DNA from: Thermohalobaculum sp963721105
GTDB taxonomy: Bacteria; Pseudomonadota; Alphaproteobacteria; Rhodobacterales; Rhodobacteraceae
Reading direction: 5' to 3'
Assembly: GCA_963721105.1 (NCBI GenBank)
Contig: CAVRHY010000018.1
Span: 1 to 64,000 of the forward strand
Length of the DNA: 64,000 bases
Of the stretch, positions 55,894-64,000 are shown one piece after another. Numbering within the stretch: position 1 is the first letter of the stretch; each line of letters opens with the position of its first letter. Position numbers and translations under genes: made by a program. The notes under the pieces are model-generated. The model saw nothing but the letters and a program-made list of their open reading frames with translations. It was not told the origin of the DNA and ran no database searches.

Positions 55894-57367
55894 GGCGATG
55901 CTCTGCCACGCCGACCGCGCGCCCAATGCCCAAGCCTTCGCGGATCCCGGGCGATCGCTCGGCCGCGCAGCCTGGCTGGCGGAGATCGCCGGGCTCGCGT
56001 CCGAACTGCGCAGGGCGCCCGACGCGGGGCAGGATACGGGGCCGCGCACGATCGGCATCCTCGCCCAAAACGGCACGGGCTGGGCGGTGGCGCAGTTCGC
56101 CGGCGTGATGGCAGGCCTCACCGTGGTGCCGCTGCCGACATTCTTCAGCGACCGCCAGCTCGGCCACGTCGCCCGCGATGCCGGCGTCGAACTGATCCTG
56201 GCGGACGACCGCTGCCGGGCGCGCGCCGCCGCCACCGGCGTCGCCACCCGGCCGCTCCTGCCACGCGGTCCGGGGCCGGTGCCGGTCGAGTTCGCCGAGG
56301 GCTTTGCCCAGGTCATCTACACCTCGGGCAGCACCGGCACGCCCAAGGGCGTACGGATGGGTGGGGGGCAGATCGCCTGGTCCGCCGCGGCGCTTGCCCG
56401 CGCCACGGGGGCTGGCGAGACGGACCGCTACCTGTCCGTCCTGCCCCTGCCGATGCTGCTCGAGACGATCTGCGCAGTTTTCGCGCCGGCAATCGCGGGC
56501 GCCTCGGTGCTGTTCGAGCCCGACCTCGCCGACAACATCGGCCGGGGCGAAGCGGCCGGCCTGGCGCGCGCCTTCAGCGCGGCGCGGCCGACGACCTGCG
56601 TGCTGGTCCCGCAGGTTCTCTCGGCCTTGGTGACGGAGCTGTCGGCGTCGGGCGTGCGGGCGCCCGGTTCGCTACGCTTCGTCGCCGTCGGCGGCGCCGC
56701 CGTGCCGGCCACGCTGGTCGAGGAGGCCTGGCGGCTCGGCATCCCGGTCCACGAGGGCTACGGGTTGTCGGAATGCTGCTCCGTCGTGGCGGTGAACCGG
56801 CCCGGCGCGCGCCGGGCTGGAACCTCCGGCCGGCCGCTGGACGGCCTGATCGTCTCGATCCGGCAGGGCGAGATCGTCGTTGACGGCCCGTCGGTGATGG
56901 ACGGCTATCTCGGCAGGCCCGGCCATGCCGGGGCGTGGCGCACGGGCGATGTCGGCGCGATCGACAAGGACGGCTTCCTGACGGTGCTCGGCCGCAAGGA
57001 CAATCTGATCGTCACTTCTTGGGGCCGGAATGTCAGCCCCGAATGGGTCGAGGCGCTGCTGCTCGGCGACTGGCGCATCGCGCTCTGCGTCGTCGCCGGC
57101 CGGGACGCGCCGTACCTGACGGTGCTGATCGTCCCCTCGTGCTTCGGCGCCGACTGGTTCGCCGCGGCCTCGCCCGACGCGGTGCGGGCACTGACCGCCC
57201 GGTGCTGCGCCGCCGCCCCCGACCACGCGACGCCGAAAGAGCACCTGGTGCTATCGGCCGGGGCGGCGCAGGCGGCCGGGCTGCTGCTGCCGGGTGGACG
57301 CTGGCAGCGCGCGGCGGTGGAGCGATTCCTCGCCGGGCGTCGGGCGGCCGTGCCGTCGCTCTCCTGA
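55877..57367 (+). CDS. AMP-dependent acyl-CoA/acyl-ACP synthetase family ligase
   Basis: 496 residues from GTG 55877 with CGGGAGG upstream. Adenylation motifs: YTSGSTGTPKGVRM (P-loop), LSVLPLPMLLETICAVFAPA, HEGYGLSECCSVVAVN, RTGDVGAIDKDGFLTVLGRK and NLIVTSWGRNVSPEWVEALL. The C-terminal Lys-bearing segment is atypical (ATPKEHLVLSAG). It probably activates a fatty acid for the neighbouring acyltransferase-like protein. Cytoplasmic. Confidence 0.85.
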   Translation: MRPLFEAMLCHADRAPNAQAFADPGRSLGRAAWLAEIAGLASELRRAPDAGQDTGPRTIGILAQNGTGWAVAQFAGVMAGLTVVPLPTFFSDRQLGHVARDAGVELILADDRCRARAAATGVATRPLLPRGPGPVPVEFAEGFAQVIYTSGSTGTPKGVRMGGGQIAWSAAALARATGAGETDRYLSVLPLPMLLETICAVFAPAIAGASVLFEPDLADNIGRGEAAGLARAFSAARPTTCVLVPQVLSALVTELSASGVRAPGSLRFVAVGGAAVPATLVEEAWRLGIPVHEGYGLSECCSVVAVNRPGARRAGTSGRPLDGLIVSIRQGEIVVDGPSVMDGYLGRPGHAGAWRTGDVGAIDKDGFLTVLGRKDNLIVTSWGRNVSPEWVEALLLGDWRIALCVVAGRDAPYLTVLIVPSCFGADWFAAASPDAVRALTARCCAAAPDHATPKEHLVLSAGAAQAAGLLLPGGRWQRAAVERFLAGRRAAVPSLS

Positions 57368-57404
57368 CCCCTCTATCCCATCAAACGCAAAAAAGGCTGA
57401 CGAC

Positions 57405-58073
57405 ATGTCGTTTCATGATCGCCTCGTCTCGGAAACCGCACGCGAGGCAGAGGCCTTTCTGTCAATTCCGCTGGTCGAGACCGCGGTGCGCCACGGTGCC
57501 CCACAGGAACTCTACCGCGGCTTCCTGGGCGAGGCATACCACCACGTGAAGCACACGTTCCCGCTGCTGGCGCTGGCCGCATCACGGACGGATGACGAGG
57601 GCTACCAGGCCGCCCTGCTCGAATACATGGTCGAAGAGCGCGGCCACGAGAAATGGATTCTCGACGACATCGCGGCGATGGGCGGTGACGCCGAGGCGGT
57701 CCGCCTGGGCCAGCCGCGGACGCCCTGCCGCGTGATGATCGCTTACGCCTACGACGCCGTCGGCCGGGTCAGCCCCTACGCCATGCTGGGCAGCGTCCAC
57801 GTGCTGGAAGGACTTTCGGTCAGGCTCGCCGACCTGCTGGCCGACGCGATGAAGAAGCGGTTGGGGCTGAGCGGCGACCGTGGCTTCTCGTATCTACGCT
57901 CGCACGGCTCGCTGGATCAGGAGCACGTCGCGTTCTTCCGTGCGCTGGTGGATGGGTTCGACGACCCCGCAACGCAGGCGATCATCATCGATCACTCGAA
58001 GGTCTTCTACCGGCTCTACGGCGATATCTTTCGCGATCTTGGCGCCGGCCTGGAACTGAGCCATGCCGCCTGA
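57405..58073 (+). CDS. Heme-oxygenase-like diiron oxidase (iron-containing redox enzyme family)
   Basis: 222 residues from ATG 57405. All-helical HDO fold. Putative iron ligands are visible: Glu and His in LLEYMVEERGHEKWILDD, Glu in SVHVLEGLSVRLADLL, and Asp/His in SLDQEHVAFFRALVD. Relatives include UndA (fatty acid to 1-alkene) and enzymes that oxidise amino or amide nitrogen or cleave C-C bonds in natural-product pathways. The role here is unknown; it sits between an acyl-activating ligase and an SDR. Confidence 0.78.
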   Translation: MSFHDRLVSETAREAEAFLSIPLVETAVRHGAPQELYRGFLGEAYHHVKHTFPLLALAASRTDDEGYQAALLEYMVEERGHEKWILDDIAAMGGDAEAVRLGQPRTPCRVMIAYAYDAVGRVSPYAMLGSVHVLEGLSVRLADLLADAMKKRLGLSGDRGFSYLRSHGSLDQEHVAFFRALVDGFDDPATQAIIIDHSKVFYRLYGDIFRDLGAGLELSHAA

Positions 58074-58837
58074 GCCGATGCGGGTTCTCGTCACCGGTGC
58101 CGGGTCGGGCATCGGCCGGGCCTTGGCGTTCGGCGCCGCGGCGCGCGGCATGCAGGTCGCGCTCGCCGGCCGTCGGCGCGACGCCCTGGCCGAGACGCTC
58201 GCGCTGCTCCAGGGCACGGGGCATATCTGCGCGCCGGGCGACATCACGCTGCCTGCCGGCCGCCGAAGCATCGTCGAGACCGTCGGCGCCGCCTGGCCGT
58301 CGCTCGACATCCTCGTCAACAACGCGGGCGTCGTCGAGGGCGGCCCGCTCGAGACCACGGACGACGCCGCGCTTTCGCGGATCATCGACACCAACGTCAC
58401 GGGGCCGATCGCGCTGACCCGCGATCTTCTGCCGATGCTCGAACGCGCCCGGCCATCGCGCGTCGTCAATGTCGGCTCTGTCTTCGGCGATATCCCGTAT
58501 CCGCTCTTCGCAGCCTACTCCGGGTCCAAGTTCGCGCTACGCGGTTTTTCCTCGGCCTTGCGGCGCGAGTGGCGGGCCAGGGGCATCTCGGTGACGTACG
58601 CGGCGCCACGCGCCACGCGCACAGATGCGCTCGCCGCCGTCGTCGGCACACCTGCCGGGCGCAGGCAATGGCCGCGACACGCCCGAGCAGGTCGCCGTCC
58701 TGATCTGGCGCGCCATCGACCGCGGCGCGAACTCGGTCTACGCGCCTGGCGTGGAGCGCCTGTTCGTTCTGCTCCAGCGATGTGCCCCCGGCCTGATCGA
58801 CTCGGTTCTTTCGCGGCCGCCGTCCCGGGTCACGTGA
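58063..58837 (+). CDS. SDR-family dehydrogenase, one frameshift
   Basis: 257 residues after removing one extra base near 58660; starts inside the previous gene (overlap 11 bp). RVLVTGAGSGIGRALAFGAA (NAD(P) motif), LDILVNNAGVVEGG, RVVNVGSVFGDIPYPLFAAY and YSGSKFALRGFSSALRREW (Tyr/Lys). The C-terminus IDRGANSVYAPGVERLFVLL suggests membrane association, as in classical DltE-like SDRs. Reduces or oxidises an intermediate of the operon's product. Confidence 0.82.
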
Positions 58838-58871
58838 CGGCGACCTCCTCGTCCACGAACGGAGAACTCCC

Positions 58872-59549
58872 ATGCCTTACGAACTCCCGCGCCTCCTCCG
58901 CACCGCCGGCCTGGCCGGCGCTATCGCCCTCGCCACCATGATGACTGCCTCTGCCGGCACGGCCCCGCCGGCCGGGCTGGACGACGCAGTCCGCGAGATC
59001 GCACTGCACTGGGAATCCATCAAGTTCGCGCAGCCCGAGGACCTCCGCGCCGAGATGATGGGCGCGCTCGAATCCAAGGCCGCGGCGCTGGCCGCCCGCT
59101 ATCCCGGCCGCGCCGAGCCGATGGTCTGGGACGGCATCCTGCTCAGCGAACGCGCCGCGCTGGCGGGGCCGTTCTCTGCCCTGGGCTTCGCCAAGAAGGC
59201 GCGCGATGTGCTACGCAAGGCCGAGCAGATCGACCCGGCGGTGCTGGACGGCGGCGCGCCGACGAGCCTCGGCGCACTCTATCATAGCGTGCCCGGCTTC
59301 CCGATCGGCTTTGGCGACGACGACACCGCCCGAAAGCTGCTGAAGCAGGCGGTCGGCGTCGCCCCGCAAGGGATGGATGCCTGGTTTTTCTACGGAAGTT
59401 TTCTCTACGACAAGGGCGAGTACGCCGACGCTGCCGACGCACTGGCGAATGTGGTTTCCGCTCCTCCGCATCCGGACCGTCCGCTCTGGGACAGGAACCG
59501 GCGAAACGAAGCCAAGCGCCTGCTGACCAAGATCGAAAGCCGATCGTGA
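58872..59549 (+). CDS. Secreted TPR-like (TatT-type) protein
   Basis: 225 residues, intact; CGGAGAACTCCC before ATG. Signal peptide RTAGLAGAIALATMMTASAG. Helical repeats: AAALAARYPGRAEPMVWDGI, AKKARDVLRKAEQIDPAVLD, LLKQAVGVAPQGMDAWFFYG, FLYDKGEYADAADALANVV. The SLGALYHSVPGFPIGFGDD motif is typical of TRAP-associated TatT or related periplasmic TPR proteins. May bind or export the product (inference). Confidence 0.7.
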   Translation: MPYELPRLLRTAGLAGAIALATMMTASAGTAPPAGLDDAVREIALHWESIKFAQPEDLRAEMMGALESKAAALAARYPGRAEPMVWDGILLSERAALAGPFSALGFAKKARDVLRKAEQIDPAVLDGGAPTSLGALYHSVPGFPIGFGDDDTARKLLKQAVGVAPQGMDAWFFYGSFLYDKGEYADAADALANVVSAPPHPDRPLWDRNRRNEAKRLLTKIESRS

Positions 59550-60227
59550 ACGCCCGTGCCGACGAACGCGCCCACCCGCCCGGGGTGAGCGCGCCGGGGC
59601 CAGGCGTATGGCACGCGGTCGGGCGGCAGCTTCGACGGCCAGACGGCATCTTGGGATCGGTTGTGGGACGCCTGATGAAGACCGCGAACCGCGCTCCGTA
59701 CCGGCTGGCCCTCGCGGCACTGGATGTCGGGGAGCGCGACGATGTCCTGGAGCTCGGCTTCGGTCCCGGTGCGGGGCTGTCCGCCCTGGCGCAGGCGACG
59801 GCCGGCATGGTCTGCGGTCTCGACCACTCGCCGACGATGCAGCGGCTGGCCCGCCGGCGAAACCGGTCCGCCATCGCCGAGGGCCGGATGCAGCTTTGTT
59901 CCGGCAGCATCGGAGAGCTACCATGGCCGGACCACAGCTTTGATCGGATATTGATGGTCAACGTCGTCTACTTTCTCGACCCCGACGGGCGGGAGATGTC
60001 CGAGGTGCGCCGGGTGCTCAGGTCCGGCGGAAGACTGGCCGTCTATGCTACCGATCGCTCAACAATGCGTAGCTGGCCCTTCGCGCAACCGGACACGCAC
60101 TGCGCCGTCGACGCCGACGACCTGCGCTAGCCTGTTGCTGGCGGGCGGGTTTCCGGGCTCCGCAATCGAGGTGCGCCAGGTCGCCGTTTCGCGCGGCGTG
60201 CAGGGCCTCGTGGCGACCTCCGGCTGA
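59546..60227 (+). CDS. Class I SAM-dependent methyltransferase, one late frameshift
   Basis: 226 residues after removing one extra base near 60125. GTG 59546 overlaps the previous stop. SAM motif I DDVLELGFGPGAGLSALAQA, motif II VCGLDHSPTMQRLARRR, then FDRILMVNVVYFLDPDGREM and VLRSGGRLAVYATDRSTM. The tail after the shift, LLLAGGFPGSAIEVRQVAVS, fits the methyltransf_11 C-terminus. Last gene of the operon. Confidence 0.82.
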
Positions 60228-60263
60228 GCCCGCCCTCGGTCGGCCCCGCCCGCCCCGGCCGAG

Positions 60264-61598
60264 TCAATCCGGCAGGCGCAGCACAGCCTCGAAACCGTCG
60301 GCCCGGCCGGACGCGGGCGAGAGCAGGGTCAGGTCGGCTCCCGCGCCGGACGCGACCGCCTCCGCGATTGCCAGGCCGAGGCCGGACCCTCCGACCCGGG
60401 ACGCGCCGCGGGCGAACCGCCCCTTCAACGCCGCCAGATCCGGCGGCGCCACCGATGGTCCTGCGTTGACGACTCGGACGACGTTGCCGGCGAGTATGAC
60501 GTCGACGGGCGCGTCGGGATCGCCATGTTTCAGGGCATTCTCGACGAGGTTCCGGATCAGCACGGCGAAGGCGTCGGCATCGAGCCGGGAGAGCGCAGGG
60601 TCGTTCGCCGCCAGCCTCAGACGCTGCCCGACGCCGGCCGCCTCGCGGAATTCGCCGACGACGTGCATCAGGACCGGGGCGAGATCGGCCGGTGTCTCGG
60701 ACAGCAGGCCACCGCCTTCGGCACGGGCGAGTTGCATCAGCTTCTCGGAAAGCCCGGCGAGATGATGCATCGAGCTCTCGATCTGCTCGGCGCGGTGGCG
60801 CAACGGTCCCTCGGGCGCCTCCGCAATCAAACGCTGTGCCTGGGCAAGCGCCGCGGCGACCGGCGTCCGCAGCTCGTGGGCGCTGTTGGAAGAGAAATTC
60901 CGCTCCGCTTCCAGCACGCGCCGAAGCCGCTCCATCAGCCGGTTCACGGCCTGGCCGATCGACGAGAGCTCGGCCGGCAGCGGTTCGACCGGGATCAACG
61001 ACAGATCGTTTCCTCCCCGGGTCTCGATCTGGGCGCTGAAGGTGCGCAGCGGCCGCATGCCGTAGCGCATCAGAAGCCAGATGATCAGCAGGCCCGACGG
61101 GGCGATGATCGCGACCGGCAAGCTCAGCGCCAGCATCGCCTCTGACACTTCCTCGTCCCGGTGGGCCATTGGTTCGGCCACCTCGACGACCATCGAGTCG
61201 TCGGGCGCCCAGCGAGCAAATATCCGAACGCCGTCCTTGTCCTGAAAACCGGCCTCGGGCCGCGGCGGAAACCGCGTCGGATCGGCATCCCGCGATCGCA
61301 GCAGAACGCGGCCATCCGCTGCGCGGACGATGTAGACCATCGCGGCGTCTGCATCCGCCGGCCCGGCGCCGGGCGGCGATACGAGCGGGGCCTCGTCCGG
61401 GGCCTGGCGGCTTCGAAGCGCGAGCGCCGTCAGCGGCAGAAGGTGCACGGCAGCTGCCTCCAGCGAACTGTCGAAAGCCTCGTCTATCTCGTTCCGGATC
61501 ATGGAGCCGACCACGATGATCGCACACAGCCAGATCACCGCTCCACCGACCACGAGAGAGATTCCGAGACGGCGCTGAAGACTGAATGGCCGCTTCAT
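60264..61598 (-). CDS. Sensor histidine kinase (second system)
   Basis: 444 residues, intact. Helix 1 LGISLVVGGAVIWLCAIIVV, periplasmic domain of about 130 residues, helix 2 LSLPVAIIAPSGLLIIWLLM, HAMP region, HisKA AERNFSSNSAHELRTPVAAA, N-box IRNLVENALKHGDPDAPV, G2 VGGSGLGLAIAEAVASGAG. QseC/TctE-like. Its gene overlaps the regulator stop (ATGA) and converges on the methyltransferase gene of the operon, 36 bp away. Confidence 0.9.
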   Translation of the reverse strand: MKRPFSLQRRLGISLVVGGAVIWLCAIIVVGSMIRNEIDEAFDSSLEAAAVHLLPLTALALRSRQAPDEAPLVSPPGAGPADADAAMVYIVRAADGRVLLRSRDADPTRFPPRPEAGFQDKDGVRIFARWAPDDSMVVEVAEPMAHRDEEVSEAMLALSLPVAIIAPSGLLIIWLLMRYGMRPLRTFSAQIETRGGNDLSLIPVEPLPAELSSIGQAVNRLMERLRRVLEAERNFSSNSAHELRTPVAAALAQAQRLIAEAPEGPLRHRAEQIESSMHHLAGLSEKLMQLARAEGGGLLSETPADLAPVLMHVVGEFREAAGVGQRLRLAANDPALSRLDADAFAVLIRNLVENALKHGDPDAPVDVILAGNVVRVVNAGPSVAPPDLAALKGRFARGASRVGGSGLGLAIAEAVASGAGADLTLLSPASGRADGFEAVLRLPD

Positions 61599-62254
61599 GG
61601 CTGGCCGAGGCGGTAGCCAATTCCGCGAACCGTCTCGATGGCATCGCGGCCGATCTTCTTGCGCAACCGGCTGACATGGGCCTCGATCGCGTTGCTTTCG
61701 ACCTCGGCGCCAAAGGGATAGAGCCGGTCCTCGAGTTGGTCTTTCGAGAGGACGGCGCCTGGGCGGCGCAGCAGCGCCTCAAAGAGGGCCCACTCGCGCG
61801 CAGTGAGCTCCACGGGGTTTCCTTCGAGGAAAAGGCGGCGCCCCGTCAGATCCGCTTCGACCCGGCCCAGGCGAACCCGCGGATGCGGATTGCCCGAGTA
61901 GCGGCGCGAGACGGCGGCAACGCGCGCGCTCAGCTCATCCAAGTTGAAGGGCTTTACCAGGTAATCGTCGGCGCCGGCGTTCAGCCCCGCTATGCGGTCC
62001 GAAATCCGGTCCTTGGCCGTCAGGATCACGATCGGCACCAGGTCGCCCTCTGCCCGCCGCCGCGCCATGAAGTTGAGCCCGCTGCCGTCCGGCAGCTTCA
62101 GGTCGAGGAGCACGAGGTCGAAAGCCACCGCGCTCGCGACGGCCAAGGCATCGTCCAGGTTGGTCGTCCAGTCGACGACATGGCCGTCCGCCGCGATCTG
62201 GTCGCGAACCGCCTCTCCAAGGACATTGTCGTCCTCGACCAGGAGCACCCTCAT
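61595..62254 (-). CDS. OmpR-family response regulator (second system)
   Basis: 219 residues, intact. MRVLLVEDDNVLGEAVRDQI, FDLVLLDLKLPDGSGLNFMA (phospho-Asp), VILTAKDRISDRIAGLNAGA, DYLVKPFNLDELSARVAAVS, and a winged helix ending NAIEAHVSRLRKKIG and VRGIGYRLGQP. QseB-like. Transcribed leftwards; the IS21 element lies 193 bp upstream and may carry or disrupt its promoter. Confidence 0.9.
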   Translation of the reverse strand: MRVLLVEDDNVLGEAVRDQIAADGHVVDWTTNLDDALAVASAVAFDLVLLDLKLPDGSGLNFMARRRAEGDLVPIVILTAKDRISDRIAGLNAGADDYLVKPFNLDELSARVAAVSRRYSGNPHPRVRLGRVEADLTGRRLFLEGNPVELTAREWALFEALLRRPGAVLSKDQLEDRLYPFGAEVESNAIEAHVSRLRKKIGRDAIETVRGIGYRLGQP

Positions 62255-62453
62255 CGAACGCGTTCCATCCTGTGCCGCGGCCGCCCGGCCCTCCGAAAAA
62301 CCCTGTTACGCGCCGCCGCTGGCACCGTGCATGGAGCCGCCCGTCCTTGCAGTTCGGCGAACGGCGTGGATTGCCGAATTTGGCCCGAACGATAACAGGA
62401 GTATCGGAGCCGGCGCGACCGGAAACCTGCTATCCGTCGGTCCGCCTGTCCAG

Positions 62454-62496
62454 CGACATTCGGAACTGGCCCGGGGGCGACACGAAGAACTGGCCC
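62454..62496 (-). repeat. Multiple terminal repeats of the IS21 element
   Basis: Two copies of CGACAnnnnGAACTGGCCC, 24 bp apart, at the istB-proximal end; these are transposase binding sites in IS21-family elements. Confidence 0.65.
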
Positions 62497-62499
62497 CCT

Positions 62500-63297
62500 T
62501 CAGCTCGATGCAGTTTCTGTTTCGGGTGCCGCAGCGGGCTTCTGCAGGCGCCCGCTGCGGCGTTTCTCGCGCAGCCGATAGCTGTCGCCGCGGATCGTGA
62601 TCACGTGGCTGTGGTGGAGCAGGCGATCGAGGATCGCGGTGGCGACCACCGGGTCGCCGAAGACGCTGCCCCACTCGCCGACGGCCCGGTTCGAGGTGAT
62701 CAGCATCGCGCCCCGTTCATAGCGGCGGCTGACGAGTTGGAAGAAGAGATGTGCGGCGTCGGGTTCGAGCGGCAGGTAGCCGAGCTCGTCGACGATCAGG
62801 AGCTTCGGCTTGGCGAAGTGCGTCAGCCGCTCCTCGAGGCGGCCGTCCGCCTGCGCCTTGGCCAGGTTGGCGACCGGCTCCATCGCCCCGGTGAAGAGCA
62901 CCGTATAGCCGGCGACGATCGCTGCGCGGCCGAGCGCCACCGCCAGGTGCGTCTTGCCCACGCCCGGCGGACCGAGCAGCAGGAGCGCGTCGCCGTTGGC
63001 GATGAAGCGCCCGGTCGCGAGGTCGCGGATCTGCGCCTTGTCGACCGAGGGCTGGGCAGCGAAGCCGAAGCCGGTCAGGTCCCGCACGAACGGGAACTTC
63101 GCCAGACCGAAGCTCATGTCGACGCGACGCTGGTCCTTGCGCGCGATCTCGCGTTCGCAGAGGAACGCCAGCGCATCGCGCAGCGTCATCTCCGAGCGGG
63201 CGGCCTCGTCGAGGAGCGTGTCGAGCTGATCCCGGACAGCGGTCAGCTTCAGCCGCGTGAGCATCCGGTCGAGTTCGGTCTGCATCTCGGCGCCCAT
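62500..63297 (-). CDS. istB: IS21-family helper ATPase IstB
   Basis: 265 residues from ATG 63297, which overlaps the istA stop by one base (TGATG). AAA+ features: LLLLGPPGVGKTHLAVALG (Walker A), LLIVDELGYLPLEPDAAHLF (Walker B) and LITSNRAVGEWGSVFGDP (sensor 1). Helper ATPase that regulates target capture by IstA. Confidence 0.92.
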   Translation of the reverse strand: MGAEMQTELDRMLTRLKLTAVRDQLDTLLDEAARSEMTLRDALAFLCEREIARKDQRRVDMSFGLAKFPFVRDLTGFGFAAQPSVDKAQIRDLATGRFIANGDALLLLGPPGVGKTHLAVALGRAAIVAGYTVLFTGAMEPVANLAKAQADGRLEERLTHFAKPKLLIVDELGYLPLEPDAAHLFFQLVSRRYERGAMLITSNRAVGEWGSVFGDPVVATAILDRLLHHSHVITIRGDSYRLREKRRSGRLQKPAAAPETETASS

Positions 63298-64000
63298 CAC
63301 CAGGCTCCCCCGGCCACGGCCTCGTATTCGGCCAGCGGGCGCAGCAGCGTCGGCATCACGCTCGGCGCATCGTCCGCCGCGGCACCTCCCCGGATCACAC
63401 GGCCCGCGGCGCCGGCGACCCCATCGAAGTGGGCGCGGTCGATGATGCGTCCACGGCGGCCGGCGCTGCGCTGGTGGCGCGCCACCTCGATGCCGGCATC
63501 GGTGATCCGCACCGTCTCGGTCGTGACCAGCACCCGGACATGCTCGCCGATCAGGCGCCAAGGAACCGAATAGGCGTTGGTATCGAGCTCCACCGCGCAA
63601 TCGGGCCCGACGCGCCGGCTCAGCTCGCGCGTCGCCGGGAACGGTCCGCATCGCGGCAGGGGCTTCAGCTTCCCGGCCTCGTCGCGGGCAAATCGCAACA
63701 CCGGAGCCTCGCCGGTCGTGCCGTGCACCCGCTGGTCGGCGATCTCCCGCGTCCAGCGCGCCAGATGGGCCTCGAGTGCCTCGAAGGTCTCGAAGCGGCG
63801 GCCGGCGACGGCATTGCGCTTCACGTAGCCGACGCCACGCTCGTCCTTTCCCTTGGTCCGCGGCCGATAAGGCGCGCAGGCCTGGACCCGGAAGCCCCAG
63901 TGCCGCGCGAAGGCATGCAGCTTCGGGTTCAGCACCACCTCGCGGCTGGCCACGTCGTGGCTCAGGATCAGCGCGCGGGCGTTATCGAGCAGCACCTCCG
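63297..64000 (-). CDS. istA: IS21-family transposase IstA, C-terminal part (runs off the window)
   Basis: The visible 234 residues include the end of the rve core: LHAFARHWGFRVQACAPYRP and TKGKDERGVGYVKRNAVAGR (catalytic Glu), then the Mu-transposase-like C-terminal beta domain (ELDTNAYSVPWRLIGEHVRV). The N-terminus lies beyond 64000. Confidence 0.9.
   Translation of the reverse strand, partial: EVLLDNARALILSHDVASREVVLNPKLHAFARHWGFRVQACAPYRPRTKGKDERGVGYVKRNAVAGRRFETFEALEAHLARWTREIADQRVHGTTGEAPVLRFARDEAGKLKPLPRCGPFPATRELSRRVGPDCAVELDTNAYSVPWRLIGEHVRVLVTTETVRITDAGIEVARHQRSAGRRGRIIDRAHFDGVAGAAGRVIRGGAAADDAPSVMPTLLRPLAEYEAVAGGAW

Larger units (their letters stand above)
62447..64000 (-). mobile_element. 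IS21-family element, partial (right side leaves the window)
   Basis: The end is TGTCCAGCGACATTCGGAAC at 62447. Terminal direct repeats typical of IS21 follow: CGACA..GAACTGGCCC at 62454-62472 and 62478-62496, 24 bp apart. The istB and istA genes are in the normal order on the minus strand. Both are free of frameshifts, so the copy may be active. Confidence 0.8.

Overview
The window is GC-rich, closely packed bacterial DNA. Its smc gene begins VQFTRLRLNGFKSF after a GTG start. Together with many TRAP transporters, GntR/FCD and ArsR regulators, a PHB-depolymerase-type esterase and IS110/IS5/IS21/IS1595 elements, this points to an alphaproteobacterium, probably Rhodobacterales- or Rhodospirillales-like (inference; no rRNA or complete tRNA is present). 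There is no CRISPR array and no obvious prophage.

Left arm (1-12282): a mobile, degraded region. It holds an IS110-family (IS1111-group) element with a broken transposase, pieces of IS3 and IS1595 transposases, two DUF1254/DUF1214 genes beside divergent AraC-type regulators, and an operon of ArsR regulator, UPF0718/ArsP-type permease, small thioredoxin and truncated metallo-beta-lactamase-fold protein. It ends at the 3' half of a tRNA-Pro(CGG), which looks like the attachment site of an integrated element. Immediately beyond lies the core gene smc (minus strand).

15.9-20.7 kb: a decayed amino-acid island with a dialkylglycine-decarboxylase-like aminotransferase remnant, an intact IS5-family element, a polar amino-acid ABC transporter (ATPase readable, permeases broken) and a frameshifted threonine-synthase-like enzyme.

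21.3-46.6 kb: a large catabolic island. It encodes two DctPQM TRAP transporters, one TAXI-type TRAP transporter, an amidohydrolase, an SMP-30 lactonase, an MFS carrier, an SDR, an NDP-forming acyl-CoA synthetase, a SucCD-like CoA ligase pair, and a biotin-dependent acyl-CoA carboxylase set (one biotin carboxylase, one stand-alone biotin carrier, three different carboxyltransferases). A FadR-type GntR regulator is encoded inside it. Five copies of a 12-bp near-palindrome, ATTGTYRACAWT, lie in the five promoter regions that drive these units, so the island reads as one regulon for uptake, CoA activation and carboxylation of an unknown organic acid.

46.9-53.1 kb: a CopG-type regulator next to a PHB-depolymerase-family esterase, an FAD/NAD(P)-binding protein, a DJ-1/PfpI protein and a DUF2231 membrane protein.

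53.1-62.3 kb: a compact six-gene operon (thermostable-hemolysin-family protein, AMP-dependent ligase, heme-oxygenase-like diiron oxidase, SDR, TPR lipoprotein/secreted protein, SAM methyltransferase) bracketed by two complete OmpR-type two-component systems. A GTAAGC tandem repeat with 11-bp spacing lies in its promoter. This is the best candidate for an undescribed small-molecule pathway here.

An IS21-family element (istB, partial istA) closes the window. Many genes carry frameshifts. Among eleven genes with a single shift, all have length 3n+1, implying one extra base each, so most are probably sequence errors rather than true pseudogenes.
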